Below are positions 26,981 to 35,871 of a stretch of DNA of 64,000 nucleotides, piece by piece. Source of the stretch: Pararhodobacter zhoushanensis (lineage in GTDB: Bacteria > Pseudomonadota > Alphaproteobacteria > Rhodobacterales > Rhodobacteraceae); contig NZ_REEZ01000003.1 of NCBI RefSeq assembly GCF_003990445.1, positions 282,635 through 346,634 on the forward strand, written 5' to 3'. Both the position numbers and the translations under genes were made by a program. The notes below the pieces were generated by a model. It was not told where the DNA came from, did not search any database, and saw only the letters and a program-made list of their open reading frames with translations. Positions within the stretch are counted from its first letter, which is position 1; every line of letters starts with the position of its first letter.

Positions 26981-28633
26981 ATGAACGCGGATTATGTGAT
27001 CGTTGGGGCCGGGTCCGGCGGGTCGGCTGTTGCCTACCGGCTGGCCGAGGCCGGGCATTCGGTGCTGGTGATCGAGTTCGGCGGCTCGGACGCCGGGCCG
27101 TTCATCCAGATGCCGGGCGCGCTCAGCTATCCGATGAACATGAAACGCTACGACTGGGGGCTTGCCTCCGAGCCCGAGCCGGGTCTGGGCGGTCGCCGTC
27201 TGGCCACGCCGCGCGGCAAGGTGATCGGTGGATCGTCCAGCATCAACGGCATGGTCTATGTGCGCGGCCATGCGCGCGACTATGATCATTGGGAAGAGCA
27301 GGGCGCCGATGGCTGGGGCTTTGCTGATGTGTTGCCCTATTTCAAACGCATGGAGCATTGGCACGGCGGTCAGGACGCGGGCGGCGGTGACGAGTGGCGT
27401 GGCAGTGACGGCCCGCTGCACATCAGCCGTGGCAAGCGCGAAAACGTGCTGTTTGACGCGTTCATCGAGGCCGGGAAACAGGCGGGCTATCCCGTCACTC
27501 CCGACTATAACGGCCAGCAGCAAGAAGGCTTCGGCGCGATGGAGGCGACGATCTATCGCGGCGAGCGGTGGTCGGCGGCCAAGGCCTATCTGAAACCGGC
27601 GATGAAAACCGGGCGGGTGAAGCTGGTCAAAGGGCTGGCCGCGCGGGTGGTGATCGAGAATGGGCGCGCGACGGGCGTGACGCTGGTTGACGGGCGCACG
27701 GTGAGCGCGACGCGCGAGGTGATCCTTGCGGCCTCGTCCCTCAATACCCCTAAATTGTTGATGCTTTCCGGCATCGGCCCCGCCGCGCATCTGGCCGAGC
27801 ATGGCATCGCGGTCATCGCTGACCGCCCCGGCGTCGGGTCGAACCTGCAGGACCATCTGGAACTGTATCTGCAATTCGCGACAAAAAAGCCGATCTCGCT
27901 ATTCAAATACTGGAACCTCTGGGGCAAGGCTTGGGTCGGGGCGCAATGGCTGCTCATGGGGCGTGGGCCGGGGGCGTCGAACCAGTTCGAAAGCTGTGGC
28001 TTCATCCGCTCGGCGGCGGGCGTCGATTATCCCGACATCCAGTACCACTTCCTGCCCATAGCCGTGCGCTATGACGGCAAGGCGGTGGCCGAGGGGCACG
28101 GTTTCCAGACCCACGTCGGCCCGATGCGCTCGAAATCGCGCGGCACAGTGCGGCTGCGGTCGGCGGACCCGTCGGATAACCCGCTGATCCGCTTTAACTA
28201 TATGTCCCACCCTGACGACTGGACCGAATTCCGCACGGCAATCCGCCTGACGCGTGAGATCATTGGCCAACCGGCGATGGCCCAGCACGTCAAGCACGAG
28301 ATCCAGCCGGGAAGCGCCCTTCAGGACGATGACGCGCTGGATGCCTTCATCCGCGAGCACGCCGAATCGGCCTATCACCCCTGCGGCACGGCGCGCATGG
28401 GTCGGGCGGATGACCCGATGGCGGTGGTCGATCCCGAGGGTCGGGTGATCGGCGTCGACGGGCTGCGCGTGGCCGACAGCTCGATCTTTCCGCGCATCAC
28501 CAATGGCAACCTGAACGGGCCGTCGATCCTGGTGGGTGAGAAGATCGCCGACCATATCTTGGGGCGCACGCCCTTGCCGGCGTCAAATCTTGAGCCGTGG
28601 ATCAATCCCGACTGGCAGACGGCCCAGCGTTAA
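26981..28633 (+). CDS. betA: Choline dehydrogenase
   Basis: BetA oxidises choline to betaine aldehyde at the membrane and is an FAD-dependent GMC oxidoreductase (550 aa). The FAD-binding motif [20 protein letters not shown] lies at residues 5-24. The second GMC signature is [19 protein letters not shown], and the catalytic His466 is in [11 protein letters not shown]. It is the last gene of betIBA. A short AT-containing spacer separates it from the nuclease gene; I see no terminator. Confidence 0.96.
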   Translation: MNADYVIVGAGSGGSAVAYRLAEAGHSVLVIEFGGSDAGPFIQMPGALSYPMNMKRYDWGLASEPEPGLGGRRLATPRGKVIGGSSSINGMVYVRGHARDYDHWEEQGADGWGFADVLPYFKRMEHWHGGQDAGGGDEWRGSDGPLHISRGKRENVLFDAFIEAGKQAGYPVTPDYNGQQQEGFGAMEATIYRGERWSAAKAYLKPAMKTGRVKLVKGLAARVVIENGRATGVTLVDGRTVSATREVILAASSLNTPKLLMLSGIGPAAHLAEHGIAVIADRPGVGSNLQDHLELYLQFATKKPISLFKYWNLWGKAWVGAQWLLMGRGPGASNQFESCGFIRSAAGVDYPDIQYHFLPIAVRYDGKAVAEGHGFQTHVGPMRSKSRGTVRLRSADPSDNPLIRFNYMSHPDDWTEFRTAIRLTREIIGQPAMAQHVKHEIQPGSALQDDDALDAFIREHAESAYHPCGTARMGRADDPMAVVDPEGRVIGVDGLRVADSSIFPRITNGNLNGPSILVGEKIADHILGRTPLPASNLEPWINPDWQTAQR

Positions 28634-28687
28634 GGTTTCGTTAGGCTTTGTCTTGCGAGACCGGGGCCGGCCCTCTAAACGGGGGGC

Positions 28688-29371
28688 ATGTTAAGGATTT
28701 GTTCACTCTTCATCCTCATGATGGCCAGCGCGGTTCACGCCGCTGACCGCCTCTCGATTGAGGGTGCGGCGCGGGTCATCGACGGCGACACGCTTGAAGT
28801 GGCGGGCACCCGCGTGCGCCTGTTCGGGATCGACGCGCCGGAACGCTCGCAAACCTGCGCGGGACCGCAGGGCGACTGGGATTGCGGTCGTTGGTCGGGC
28901 GAGGAACTGACGCGGTGGATCGGTGGGCGGACGGTCCGCTGCGACGGTGTGGAATGGGACCGGTATGAACGACTGGTGGCGCGCTGCGATGCGGGGCAGG
29001 GCGATCTGGGCGCGGCGATGGTGCAGGGCGGGGCGGCGATCGCCTATCGCGCCTATGCGCGCGACTATATCTATCCCGAACGTGCAGCGCGCTATCGCCG
29101 CCGCGGGGTCTGGCACAATGGCGGCGAGAATTTCACCACGCCTGCCGAATACCGCGCCGAAAGCCGGGCTGCGCAGGCGCAACCGCCGCAACGTGCTCCA
29201 GCGCACGGCGCCTGTGCGATCAAGGGCAATGTCTCGGCTAGCGGACGGGTTTATCATATACCCGGCCAACGCGACTATGAGCGCACGCGGATCGACGAGA
29301 CCCGCGGCGAGCGCTGGTTTTGCACCGAAGACGAGGCCCGCGCCGCCGGTTGGCGCCGGGCTGCCCGCTGA
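28688..29371 (+). CDS. Secreted thermonuclease-family protein
   Basis: This 227-aa exported protein has a signal peptide (cleavage near AVHA-AD, residue 18) and a staphylococcal-nuclease-like fold. Motifs are RVIDGDTLEV, RVRLFGIDAPE, WDRYERLVARC and DYIYPERAARYRRRGVW. These include the Arg and Asp residues of the active site. Residues of about 175-227 form a separate tail, CAIKGNVSASGRVYHIPGQ to EDEARAAGWRRA, seen in many alphaproteobacterial members. The substrate (DNA, RNA) is not shown. The hemerythrin gene follows closely. Confidence 0.9.
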   Translation: MLRICSLFILMMASAVHAADRLSIEGAARVIDGDTLEVAGTRVRLFGIDAPERSQTCAGPQGDWDCGRWSGEELTRWIGGRTVRCDGVEWDRYERLVARCDAGQGDLGAAMVQGGAAIAYRAYARDYIYPERAARYRRRGVWHNGGENFTTPAEYRAESRAAQAQPPQRAPAHGACAIKGNVSASGRVYHIPGQRDYERTRIDETRGERWFCTEDEARAAGWRRAAR

Positions 29372-29382
29372 AAGGCCTGAGT

Positions 29383-29934
29383 TTGGACGATCTGGAACAC
29401 CGCGCCGCGCTGCCCGACACCCTGCGCCTGCTGCTGGATGACTACCCGCGCGACATTTGGGAAAGTCACCGCAATTTCGACGGGTTGACCCGCTTCTGGC
29501 TGGACCGGCACCAGGGGTTTCGCACCCTGCTGCCGATGTTGCAGGCCCATACCCGCACCATCATCGAGCGCGACGCCGAGCCGGACCCGCGGCGGCTGAT
29601 CCAGCTGGCGGGGCAGTTGCTCAATGAGCTGCACGGCCACCACCAGATCGAGGATCACCATTATTTCCCGATGCTGATGCAGGCCGAACCCAAGCTGGAA
29701 CACGGCTTTACCCTGCTCGACGCCGATCACCACACGCTGGATGCGCGGATCAAAGACCTTGCCGACCGCACCAACGCCGTGCTGCGCACCGTGCACGAAG
29801 GCCAGCCGCCGCGCGAAACCGCCGCCCTGCTGGACGAGGCGCTGACGCCCTTCGCCACGTTCCTCGACCGGCACCTGTCGGATGAGGAAGAGCTCGTCGT
29901 GCCGATTATCCTGCATCACGCGCTCAGCTTATGA
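29383..29934 (+). CDS. Hemerythrin-domain protein
   Basis: This protein of about 183 aa is a four-helix hemerythrin/HHE cation-binding protein that may bind a di-iron centre sensing or storing O2 or NO. Iron-ligand-like residues appear in WLDRHQGF, ELHGHHQIEDHHYFPML, LDADHHTLDAR and FLDRHLSDEEE. No ATG fits. I take TTG 29383, 11 bases after the nuclease stop, because the conserved part begins at once; CTG 29377 is an alternative. The next gene lies behind an FNR-type site overlapping this stop codon. Confidence 0.8.
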   Translation: MDDLEHRAALPDTLRLLLDDYPRDIWESHRNFDGLTRFWLDRHQGFRTLLPMLQAHTRTIIERDAEPDPRRLIQLAGQLLNELHGHHQIEDHHYFPMLMQAEPKLEHGFTLLDADHHTLDARIKDLADRTNAVLRTVHEGQPPRETAALLDEALTPFATFLDRHLSDEEELVVPIILHHALSL

Positions 29935-29972
29935 TCCAGATCAAGGGGGTGCCCGGGCTCACAGGCTAGACT
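29931..29972 (+). promoter_or_regulatory. FNR-type (FnrL) promoter of the ydcH-like gene
   Basis: ATGATCCAGATCAA (29931-29944) matches the FNR/FnrL consensus TTGAT-N4-ATCAA at 9 of 10 positions. Its centre lies at 29937.5. A -10 hexamer TAGACT at 29967-29972 predicts a start near 29979, exactly 41.5 bases downstream, which is the geometry of class II activation. This fits oxygen-limited induction of the next gene. Confidence 0.65.
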
Positions 29973-30000
29973 CTGTCCGTAACGCAAGACGGAGAAGACC

Positions 30001-30243
30001 ATGTCCCACACCCCTCACGAACTGGCTGAAGAGTTTCCCGGCGACGTCGAGAAAATGCACGCGCTGAAAGCGGAAGACGCGCATTTCGCCAAGCTGTTCG
30101 ATGACTACCACGCGGTGAACAAAACCATCCACCGCGCCGAGACCAAGGTCGAGCCGATGGCGGAAGAGCACGAGGAAGCGCTGCGCAAACAGCGTCTGGC
30201 GCTCAAGGACGAGATCGCGGCAATGCTGCGCACCGCCAAGTAA
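30001..30243 (+). CDS. YdcH-family small coiled-coil protein
   Basis: This 80-aa DUF465 protein is charged and helical, with the typical EEFPGDVEKMHALKAEDAHF opening region and FDDYHAVNKTIHRAET. Members of this family are abundant small proteins of unknown role. GGAGAAG precedes the start. The upstream FNR-type promoter suggests higher expression under low oxygen, next to a hemerythrin gene. A strong hairpin follows. Confidence 0.88.
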   Translation: MSHTPHELAEEFPGDVEKMHALKAEDAHFAKLFDDYHAVNKTIHRAETKVEPMAEEHEEALRKQRLALKDEIAAMLRTAK

Positions 30244-30268
30244 TCAAAGCGGAAACGTGATTAGCCTC

Positions 30269-30289
30269 GGGCCGCCCTTGGGGCGGCCC
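30269..30289. terminator. Hairpin between convergent ydcH-like gene and pccR
   Basis: GGGCCGCC (30269-30276) pairs with GGCGGCCC (30282-30289) around a 5-base loop in the 52 bases between the two convergent genes. It can fold on either strand. T-tracts are poor on both sides, so it may act with Rho or as an mRNA end. Confidence 0.5.
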
Positions 30290-30295
30290 ATTCGC

Positions 30296-31699
30296 TTAAA
30301 GCGTCTGCCCGGCAATCGCGTAGGGCAGCAATCCGCGCTTGTCTGGGTCGATCATCAACCCCTGTTCCAACGGCGGGATCGAGCGTTGGTGGCAATTGGG
30401 CCGCGCGCAAATTCGACAGGAAATACCAATCGGCTCAAACGCTTGCGGGTTGGTCAGGTCCATGTCATCGGCATAGGTCAGGGCCTCGGCATGGCGGATC
30501 TCGCAGCCCAGCCCGATGGCATAGCGCTGCACCGGCGCGCGGAACGAGCCGCCGGTCTTGGACACATCGCGCGCGAGACAAAAGTAGCGCACGCCGTCCG
30601 GCGTCTCGGCGAGTTGACGCAGGAAACGTCCGGGCGTCTCAAAGGCCTGATGGACATTCCACAGCGGGCAGGCCCCGCCGTAGCGCGCGAATTGCAAGCG
30701 GGTGGCCGAGTGGCGCTTGGTGATCGTCCCGGCCTGATCGACGCGCACAAAGAAGAACGGCACGCCCTTGGCGCCGGGGCGTTGCAACGTCGAGAGCCGG
30801 TGCGCGACCTGCTCATAGGACGCGCCGAACTGGTCGGCGAGCATTTCGATATCGTGGCGGGTCTCTTGTGCGGCGGCCTGAAAAGCTCGGTAGGGCAGCA
30901 GCGCAGCTCCGGCGAAGTAGTTGGCCAGCCCGACCTTGGCGATGTCGCGCGCTTCATCCGTCTGAAACCGGGCAAGATCCAGCGTGGCTTCGAGCAGGTC
31001 GTTCTGGGTCAGCAACGCGATCTGGTGCAGGATCTGAAAGCGGCGCGTGGGGCCAGCCGCCTTGGTTGAAATTGTGAGAATACGGCGCTGCGCATCGTAG
31101 CGGCGCAGCATGGGATCATCGGAAAACTGCAAGGCTACGCCTTTGCGCTCCAGCAGCTTTGCGGCTTTGGTTTCGATGCTGTCAGGACCTTGGGCAAAAT
31201 GCTCGGCGGCACAGTCCACGGCGTCGATGTAGTTGTCGCAGTAATGGAAGAAGTCGCGCACCTCTTCCCAAGGGGCGGCGCGCAGGGTCCGGTCTTCGCG
31301 TCCCAACGCCTCGTCCAGCGAGGCAAGGCGCTCGTGCGTCTGCCGGTAGGCCCGGTGCAACGCCAGCAAGGCGCGCGCCACGCCCGGTGCGTTCGAGGCG
31401 ACCAGCCGCAGGTCGGCGGCTGACGGGCTTGGGGCGGTGAAGACCGGATCCGCGAGGGCTTCGCGCAAATCGGAGACCATACGCTCGCTGTCGCCGGTGC
31501 TCAGCTCGGTCACATCGGTGCCGAACTCACGCGCCAGTGCCAGAACCACCGCGGTCGAGACCGGGCGGTTGTTGTTTTCCATCTGGTTGAGATAGGGCAG
31601 CGAGACGCCCAGACGCGCGGCAAATTCCTTTTGCGTCAGCTGCAGACGCGACCGGATTTCGCGCAGCTTGGCACCGGCATACAGTTTTTGCACGGCCAT
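30296..31699 (-). CDS. pccR: ScfR-family regulator of propionyl-CoA assimilation (PccR-like)
   Basis: This 467-aa regulator belongs to the short-chain fatty acyl-CoA regulator (ScfR) family, which includes Rhodobacter PccR and corynebacterial RamB. An XRE helix-turn-helix at about residues 9-63 (LTQKEFAARLGVSLPYLNQME) is followed by an IrrE-like segment. In that segment the HExxH metal motif is replaced by HQIAL, so it is unlikely to be a peptidase. The C-terminal domain holds GISCRICARPNCHQR. PccR is known to activate propionyl-CoA carboxylase genes through TTTGCAAA boxes; such boxes precede both this gene and pccB. A GGGGGAG site sets the start. Confidence 0.85.
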   Translation of the reverse strand: MAVQKLYAGAKLREIRSRLQLTQKEFAARLGVSLPYLNQMENNNRPVSTAVVLALAREFGTDVTELSTGDSERMVSDLREALADPVFTAPSPSAADLRLVASNAPGVARALLALHRAYRQTHERLASLDEALGREDRTLRAAPWEEVRDFFHYCDNYIDAVDCAAEHFAQGPDSIETKAAKLLERKGVALQFSDDPMLRRYDAQRRILTISTKAAGPTRRFQILHQIALLTQNDLLEATLDLARFQTDEARDIAKVGLANYFAGAALLPYRAFQAAAQETRHDIEMLADQFGASYEQVAHRLSTLQRPGAKGVPFFFVRVDQAGTITKRHSATRLQFARYGGACPLWNVHQAFETPGRFLRQLAETPDGVRYFCLARDVSKTGGSFRAPVQRYAIGLGCEIRHAEALTYADDMDLTNPQAFEPIGISCRICARPNCHQRSIPPLEQGLMIDPDKRGLLPYAIAGQTL

Positions 31700-31715
31700 T
31701 CAGTCGCTCCCCCAG

Positions 31716-31745
31716 TTTGCAACAAGGGAAGGCTAGCTTTGCAAA
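31716..31745. promoter_or_regulatory. TTTGCAAA boxes upstream of pccR
   Basis: TTTGCAAC (31716-31723) and TTTGCAAA (31738-31745) lie 22 bp apart, two helical turns, 17-46 bases upstream of the pccR start. They match the ScfR/RamB-type half-site. The position over the likely core promoter suggests autoregulation. Confidence 0.55.
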
Positions 31746-31764
31746 GCCGCGCTGCCAAGCAGTA

Positions 31765-32976
31765 TCAGAGGCCCAGCTGGCGATTGCGCCGGATGACCAG
31801 CAAGATCGCCAGGAACGAGCCGAGCAACGAGGCACCCATGATCACCAGAAGCGGCCAGGCACCGGTTTCTTCGGTCAGCCAGGCACCAGACAGGGCTGAC
31901 AAGGCCGCGCCGCCGCCGATCATGATCGCCCCGCCAAGCCCGGCGGCCGTGCCCGCCAGTTGCGGACGAACCGACAACATCCCGGCGTTGGAGTTGGGCA
32001 GCACCAGCCCATTGCCCACGCCGACCAGCAGGAAGGGAACAAAGAAGCCCGCCGCACCGCCCCAGCCCGTGGCAACACACAGCGCCTGAAGGGCGATGCC
32101 GCCGGCCATGGCTAAGTTGCCCAGCACGATCATGCGAATGACCCCCATCCGGGTGGAATACCGCCCCGACAGGTAGTTGCCCAGGCCATAGCCCAGGCCG
32201 GTGGTGCCGAAATACATCCCCAGCTCGCTGGCGCTGAGGCCATAGAGCACGGTGCCAATGAACGGCGCGCCGCCCAGATAGGCGAAGAACACGCCCGAGG
32301 CGAAGGCGGTACACAGCACAAAACCCCAGAAGCGTGGCGAGGTCAGCAGCTCGGGATAGTCGCGCATCTGTTCGCGAAAGCTGGTTTCCTTGCGCACCAT
32401 GGTTTCGCCCAGATCGGCCCAGGTCAGCCATGTGACCATGACACCCAGCACGGCCAGCAGCGCAAAACTGGCCTTCCAGCCAAACACCTCGTCCAGCGCG
32501 CCGCCGATGATCGGGCCGATCATCGGGACGATCGACATGCCCAGCGTGACATAGGCGATCATCGAGGCTGCCTTGTCCTCGTCCACCATGTCGCGGACGA
32601 TTGCCCGGCTCAGCGCCATGGAGGTGGCGACAGCGGCCTGCAGCATACGGAAAACAAGGAAGATTGCCGCATTGGGCGCAACCAGCGTGCCAAAGCTGGC
32701 GATCACGAAGATCACCAGCGACACCAGCAGGATATTGCGGCGGCCATAGCGGTCCGACAGCGGCCCGATGGCCAGCTGCAACAGGGCGCTGAAGCCCAGA
32801 TACACCGAGACCGACAGCTGCATCAGCCGATAGTCGGTGTTGAAATACTCGGCCATGTTCGGCAGCGAGGGCAGGAACACGTTCATCGACAGGGCCGAAA
32901 CCCCGGAGAGAAGGATCAGTGTTGCCAGATGCGGGGGAGAGTTTCTGTCCAGAAACTTGGGCGTGGAACCATTCAT
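31765..32976 (-). CDS. Bcr/CflA-type MFS multidrug transporter
   Basis: This protein of about 403 aa is a 12-helix major facilitator of the inner membrane, in the drug:H+ antiporter-1 group. The opening LATLILLSGVSALSMNVFLPSLPNMAEYF, the loop 2-3 motif GPLSDRYGRRNILL and the mid-protein GMSIVPMIGPIIGGAL (motif C-like) are typical of Bcr/CflA. A start at 33012 is also open; both have weak ribosome sites, and the conserved part starts well after either. No regulator gene adjoins it. Confidence 0.85.
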   Translation of the reverse strand: MNGSTPKFLDRNSPPHLATLILLSGVSALSMNVFLPSLPNMAEYFNTDYRLMQLSVSVYLGFSALLQLAIGPLSDRYGRRNILLVSLVIFVIASFGTLVAPNAAIFLVFRMLQAAVATSMALSRAIVRDMVDEDKAASMIAYVTLGMSIVPMIGPIIGGALDEVFGWKASFALLAVLGVMVTWLTWADLGETMVRKETSFREQMRDYPELLTSPRFWGFVLCTAFASGVFFAYLGGAPFIGTVLYGLSASELGMYFGTTGLGYGLGNYLSGRYSTRMGVIRMIVLGNLAMAGGIALQALCVATGWGGAAGFFVPFLLVGVGNGLVLPNSNAGMLSVRPQLAGTAAGLGGAIMIGGGAALSALSGAWLTEETGAWPLLVIMGASLLGSFLAILLVIRRNRQLGL

Positions 32977-33080
32977 TTCACAAGCGTATTGTTGCACGCG
33001 TGCGGTGTCCATAGCTGCGATGCGGCTGTGTCCACTTTGTGGGCGATTGTTGCCCGCCCTCTGGTGTGCGTGCAGGCGTT

Positions 33081-33115
33081 GCTGCCCGGGTCGCTCAAGC
33101 TGCGAACCGGGCAGC
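33081..33115. other. Hairpin beyond the 3' end of tctA
   Basis: Nine-base arms (33081-33089, 33107-33115) extend inward through TCGC/GCGA to make a stem of about 13 pairs with one mismatch. It lies 9 bases past the tctA stop codon on the minus strand. No T-tract follows, so Rho-independent termination is not certain. Confidence 0.5.
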
Positions 33116-33123
33116 TGCCTGTC

Positions 33124-34614
33124 TCACCGTGCCCGGCGCCAGCGCTTCAGCGGCGCGATCATCTGGGAGGCAACGATGGCAATCGTGGCCAGCAGCAGCC
33201 CGGCGCTGATCGGGCGGGTGACGAAGGTCAGGTAGTCGCCGCTGGCGAGCATCAGCGAGCGGCGGAAGTTTTCCTCGATCATCGGGCCCAGCACGATGCC
33301 CAGAACCAGCGGTGCGGTGGGGAACTTCAGGATGCGCAGCACATAGCCCAGCACACCGAAGCCCAGCAGCTGATAGATGTCGAACACCGACAGATGCACC
33401 GAGTAGGTGCCGATCACGATCAGCACGATGATGCCGGGATAAAGCAGCTTGTAAGGGATGCGCAGCAGGCTGACCCAGATCCCGATCAGCGGGATGTTGA
33501 AGATCACCAGCAGCAGGTTGCCGATCCAGAAGCTGGCGATCAGGCCCCAGAAGACCTCGGGCGTGTCGTTCAGCAGGCCGGGGCCGGGCTGGATGCCGTG
33601 CACGATCATCGCCCCCAGCATCAGCGCCATCACCGCATCGCCCGGAACGCCCAGGGTGAGGGTGGGAATAAAGGCGGTCTGGGCGGCGGCGTTGTTGGCC
33701 GCTTCGGGCCCTGCGACGCCTTCGACCGCGCCCTGACCCATCTGCGCACGGTTGCGCGCGACCTTGCGCTCGGTCGCGTAGGAAAAGAACGATGCGACGG
33801 TCGAGCCGGTGCCGGGCAATGCGCCAAAGAACGACCCGATCGCCGAGCCGCGCCAGATCGCCGGCAGGCTGTCGCGTATCTCGCGCCCCGTCGGGATCAT
33901 CGAGCGCAGCGAGATCTTTTGTGCCAGCGGTGAGCCGCGCTCGCCCTTGCCGATATTGGCAAGGATCTCGGACAGACCGAACAGACCCATGGCCGAGGCG
34001 ACCAGACTGATGCCGTCGACCAGTTCCATGTTGCCATAGGTAAAGCGCATGGTGCCCGAGATCGTGTCCAGACCGACGATACCCAGCGCCAGCCCCAGCA
34101 CCACCATCGCCAGACCCTTGACCGCCGAACCTTCCGAGAGGGTGGATGCAGCGACAAGGCCCAGAGTCATCAGCATGAAGTATTCCTGCGAGCCGAATTG
34201 CAACGCAAGCTCGGCCAGCGAGGGGGCAAAGGCCGACATCAGCAGGATGCCGATAGACCCGCCGATGAACGACGCCACCGCCGACAGGAACAGCGCCGCC
34301 CCGGCGCGACCGTTGCGGGTCATCTCGTAGCCGTCCAGACAGACCACGGCGGACGAGGCAGTGCCGGGCAGCCGCAACAGGATTGACGCGACCGAGCCGC
34401 CATATTGCGCGCCGTAGTAGATGCCCGACAGCATCACCAGCGCGTTTGTCGGGGTGGTGTAATAGGTCAACGGCAGCAGCATCGAGATGGCGGCGAGGGG
34501 GCCGACACCGGGGAGCACGCCAATGAACATCCCGATGGAAACGCCCATGAAGCACCATGTCAGCGTTGAGAGCGAAAAGGCGACACCGAAGCCCAGGATC
34601 AGATTGTCGATCAT
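33124..34614 (-). CDS. tctA: Tripartite tricarboxylate transporter, large permease TctA
   Basis: This 496-aa inner-membrane protein is the large permease of a TTT-family, binding-protein-dependent secondary transporter. The N-terminal GMFIGVLPGVGPLAAISMLLP and the mid-protein GALPGTGSTVASFFSYATERK are the paired family signatures; LTLGVPGDAVMALMLGAM follows. It overlaps the tctB gene by 4 bases. The cluster context (crotonase, acyl-CoA synthetase) points to uptake of an organic acid that is activated to a CoA thioester. Confidence 0.95.
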   Translation of the reverse strand: MIDNLILGFGVAFSLSTLTWCFMGVSIGMFIGVLPGVGPLAAISMLLPLTYYTTPTNALVMLSGIYYGAQYGGSVASILLRLPGTASSAVVCLDGYEMTRNGRAGAALFLSAVASFIGGSIGILLMSAFAPSLAELALQFGSQEYFMLMTLGLVAASTLSEGSAVKGLAMVVLGLALGIVGLDTISGTMRFTYGNMELVDGISLVASAMGLFGLSEILANIGKGERGSPLAQKISLRSMIPTGREIRDSLPAIWRGSAIGSFFGALPGTGSTVASFFSYATERKVARNRAQMGQGAVEGVAGPEAANNAAAQTAFIPTLTLGVPGDAVMALMLGAMIVHGIQPGPGLLNDTPEVFWGLIASFWIGNLLLVIFNIPLIGIWVSLLRIPYKLLYPGIIVLIVIGTYSVHLSVFDIYQLLGFGVLGYVLRILKFPTAPLVLGIVLGPMIEENFRRSLMLASGDYLTFVTRPISAGLLLATIAIVASQMIAPLKRWRRAR

Positions 34615-35093
34615 CCGCGATCTCCGGGGTACATCTGCAATTGCAGGTTCAGGCCGAAGCGGAACACCAGCCAGACCATCGCCACCAGCACCAAAGCCAG
34701 CACCAGCACGCTCACCGGTTTGCGCCCGCTTTCAGCCAGTGCAGCCAGCACCACCAGCGCGACAATCGCCACGGCGGCGCCGGTTATGGGCAGCAGCAGG
34801 CCAAACACCGCCACGCTGGCAATGATCAGGCCAACCGGGCGCAGCGGGCCGGTGTCGATGGGCTCGTCGTCGGTGCGGGCATTGAGCAGCAGGATCGCGG
34901 CAAACAGCACAAACAGCCCGGTCAGGATCCACGGGAAATAGCCCGGTCCCATCATCCGCGCGCTGCCCAGTCGCAGGCTTGAGGCCTGCAAGCCGGTGAT
35001 CAGCGCGCAGATCAGCAAGAGCGCCGCGCCGACACGATCCCGCGTGAGCAGCGCTGCGATCCGGTTTTGCGTCGGGGGTGAGGGCTGCGTCAT
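34611..35093 (-). CDS. tctB: Tripartite tricarboxylate transporter, small permease TctB
   Basis: This 160-aa protein has four hydrophobic segments, the layout of TctB, and includes LGSARMMGPGYFPWILTGLFV, typical of the family. The protein is poorly conserved in general but its position between a crotonase gene and tctA (4-bp overlap) makes the assignment firm. It partners TctA in the inner membrane. Confidence 0.9.
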   Translation of the reverse strand: MTQPSPPTQNRIAALLTRDRVGAALLLICALITGLQASSLRLGSARMMGPGYFPWILTGLFVLFAAILLLNARTDDEPIDTGPLRPVGLIIASVAVFGLLLPITGAAVAIVALVVLAALAESGRKPVSVLVLALVLVAMVWLVFRFGLNLQLQMYPGDRG

Positions 35094-35109
35094 GGCTGGG
35101 AACCTCCTG

Positions 35110-35853
35110 TCAGCGCCCGTTGAACACGGGCTTGCGCTTGTCCTTGAAGGCCGCCAGCGCGTCGGCGGCGTCTTGCGAGTTCAGCACCGTATCGACGCGC
35201 GACATCAGCTCATACTGTGTCTGCATCGGCGCGTCGCCCACCGCATCCAGCGCCATCCGCTTGAGCATCGTCACCACCAGCGGCGCATTCGCTGCGATCC
35301 CGGCTGCGAGCTTGCGCGCCTCGACCACGTGCTGGCCGGCAGGGACCAGCCGGTTGGCCAGCCCGACGGCATAGGCGCGCTCGGCGGTGAGGGGCTCGCC
35401 GGTCATCATCATCTCAAGCGCCAGCCGCAGGGGCATGCGCCGCGCAAGGATCGACACCGCGCCTTTGGCGACACCGACCTTGGCCTCGGGGTAGATCAGG
35501 CTGGCATCGTCGGTCATCACCACCAGATCGCACATCTGGGTCAGCACGACACCCGCGCCAATGACCTTGCCCGACAGCGCGGCGATGATCGGCTTGTCGC
35601 AGCGAAAGCCCAGTTCGGGCACGCCTTGCCAGAAATGTTCGGGCGGATCGTTCAGATCGGCCCCGGCGCAAAACACGTCATTGCTGACCGATTTCAGGAT
35701 CGCCACGCGGGCGTCACCGGCGGCGAATGTGTCAAAGCAGGTGCGCAGATCGCGGAACATCGCGGCGGTCAGCGCATTCTTCTTTTCCGGGCGGCGTAGG
35801 GTGATTTCGACGATGCCATCGGCCTCGTCGTAGTCGATATTGTCAAACTGCAT
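35110..35853 (-). CDS. Crotonase-family protein lacking one catalytic Glu
   Basis: This 247-aa crotonase has the RPEKKNAL start region and the oxyanion loop FCAGADL. At the place of GGGxEL it reads GAGVVL, so the first hydratase glutamate is replaced by Val103. The second is kept as Glu123 (YPEAKVG). A simple hydratase is therefore doubtful; isomerase, hydrolase or lyase chemistry is possible. It sits inside the tct operon between tctC and tctB, 16 bp ahead of tctB. The ribosome site (AGGCGA) is weak. Confidence 0.85.
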   Translation of the reverse strand: MQFDNIDYDEADGIVEITLRRPEKKNALTAAMFRDLRTCFDTFAAGDARVAILKSVSNDVFCAGADLNDPPEHFWQGVPELGFRCDKPIIAALSGKVIGAGVVLTQMCDLVVMTDDASLIYPEAKVGVAKGAVSILARRMPLRLALEMMMTGEPLTAERAYAVGLANRLVPAGQHVVEARKLAAGIAANAPLVVTMLKRMALDAVGDAPMQTQYELMSRVDTVLNSQDAADALAAFKDKRKPVFNGR

Positions 35854-35871
35854 CGGGTCGCCTGTCAGATC

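Noticed and set aside
28630-28644. TTAA-N7-TTAG at the end of betA, similar to a CtrA box
   Set aside because: It has one mismatch and overlaps the betA stop codon; it is too weak to call next to the exact match at 17168.
33095-34558. A 487-codon frame on the same strand as tctA
   Set aside because: It is an out-of-frame reading of tctA, which has both family signatures in the accepted frame.
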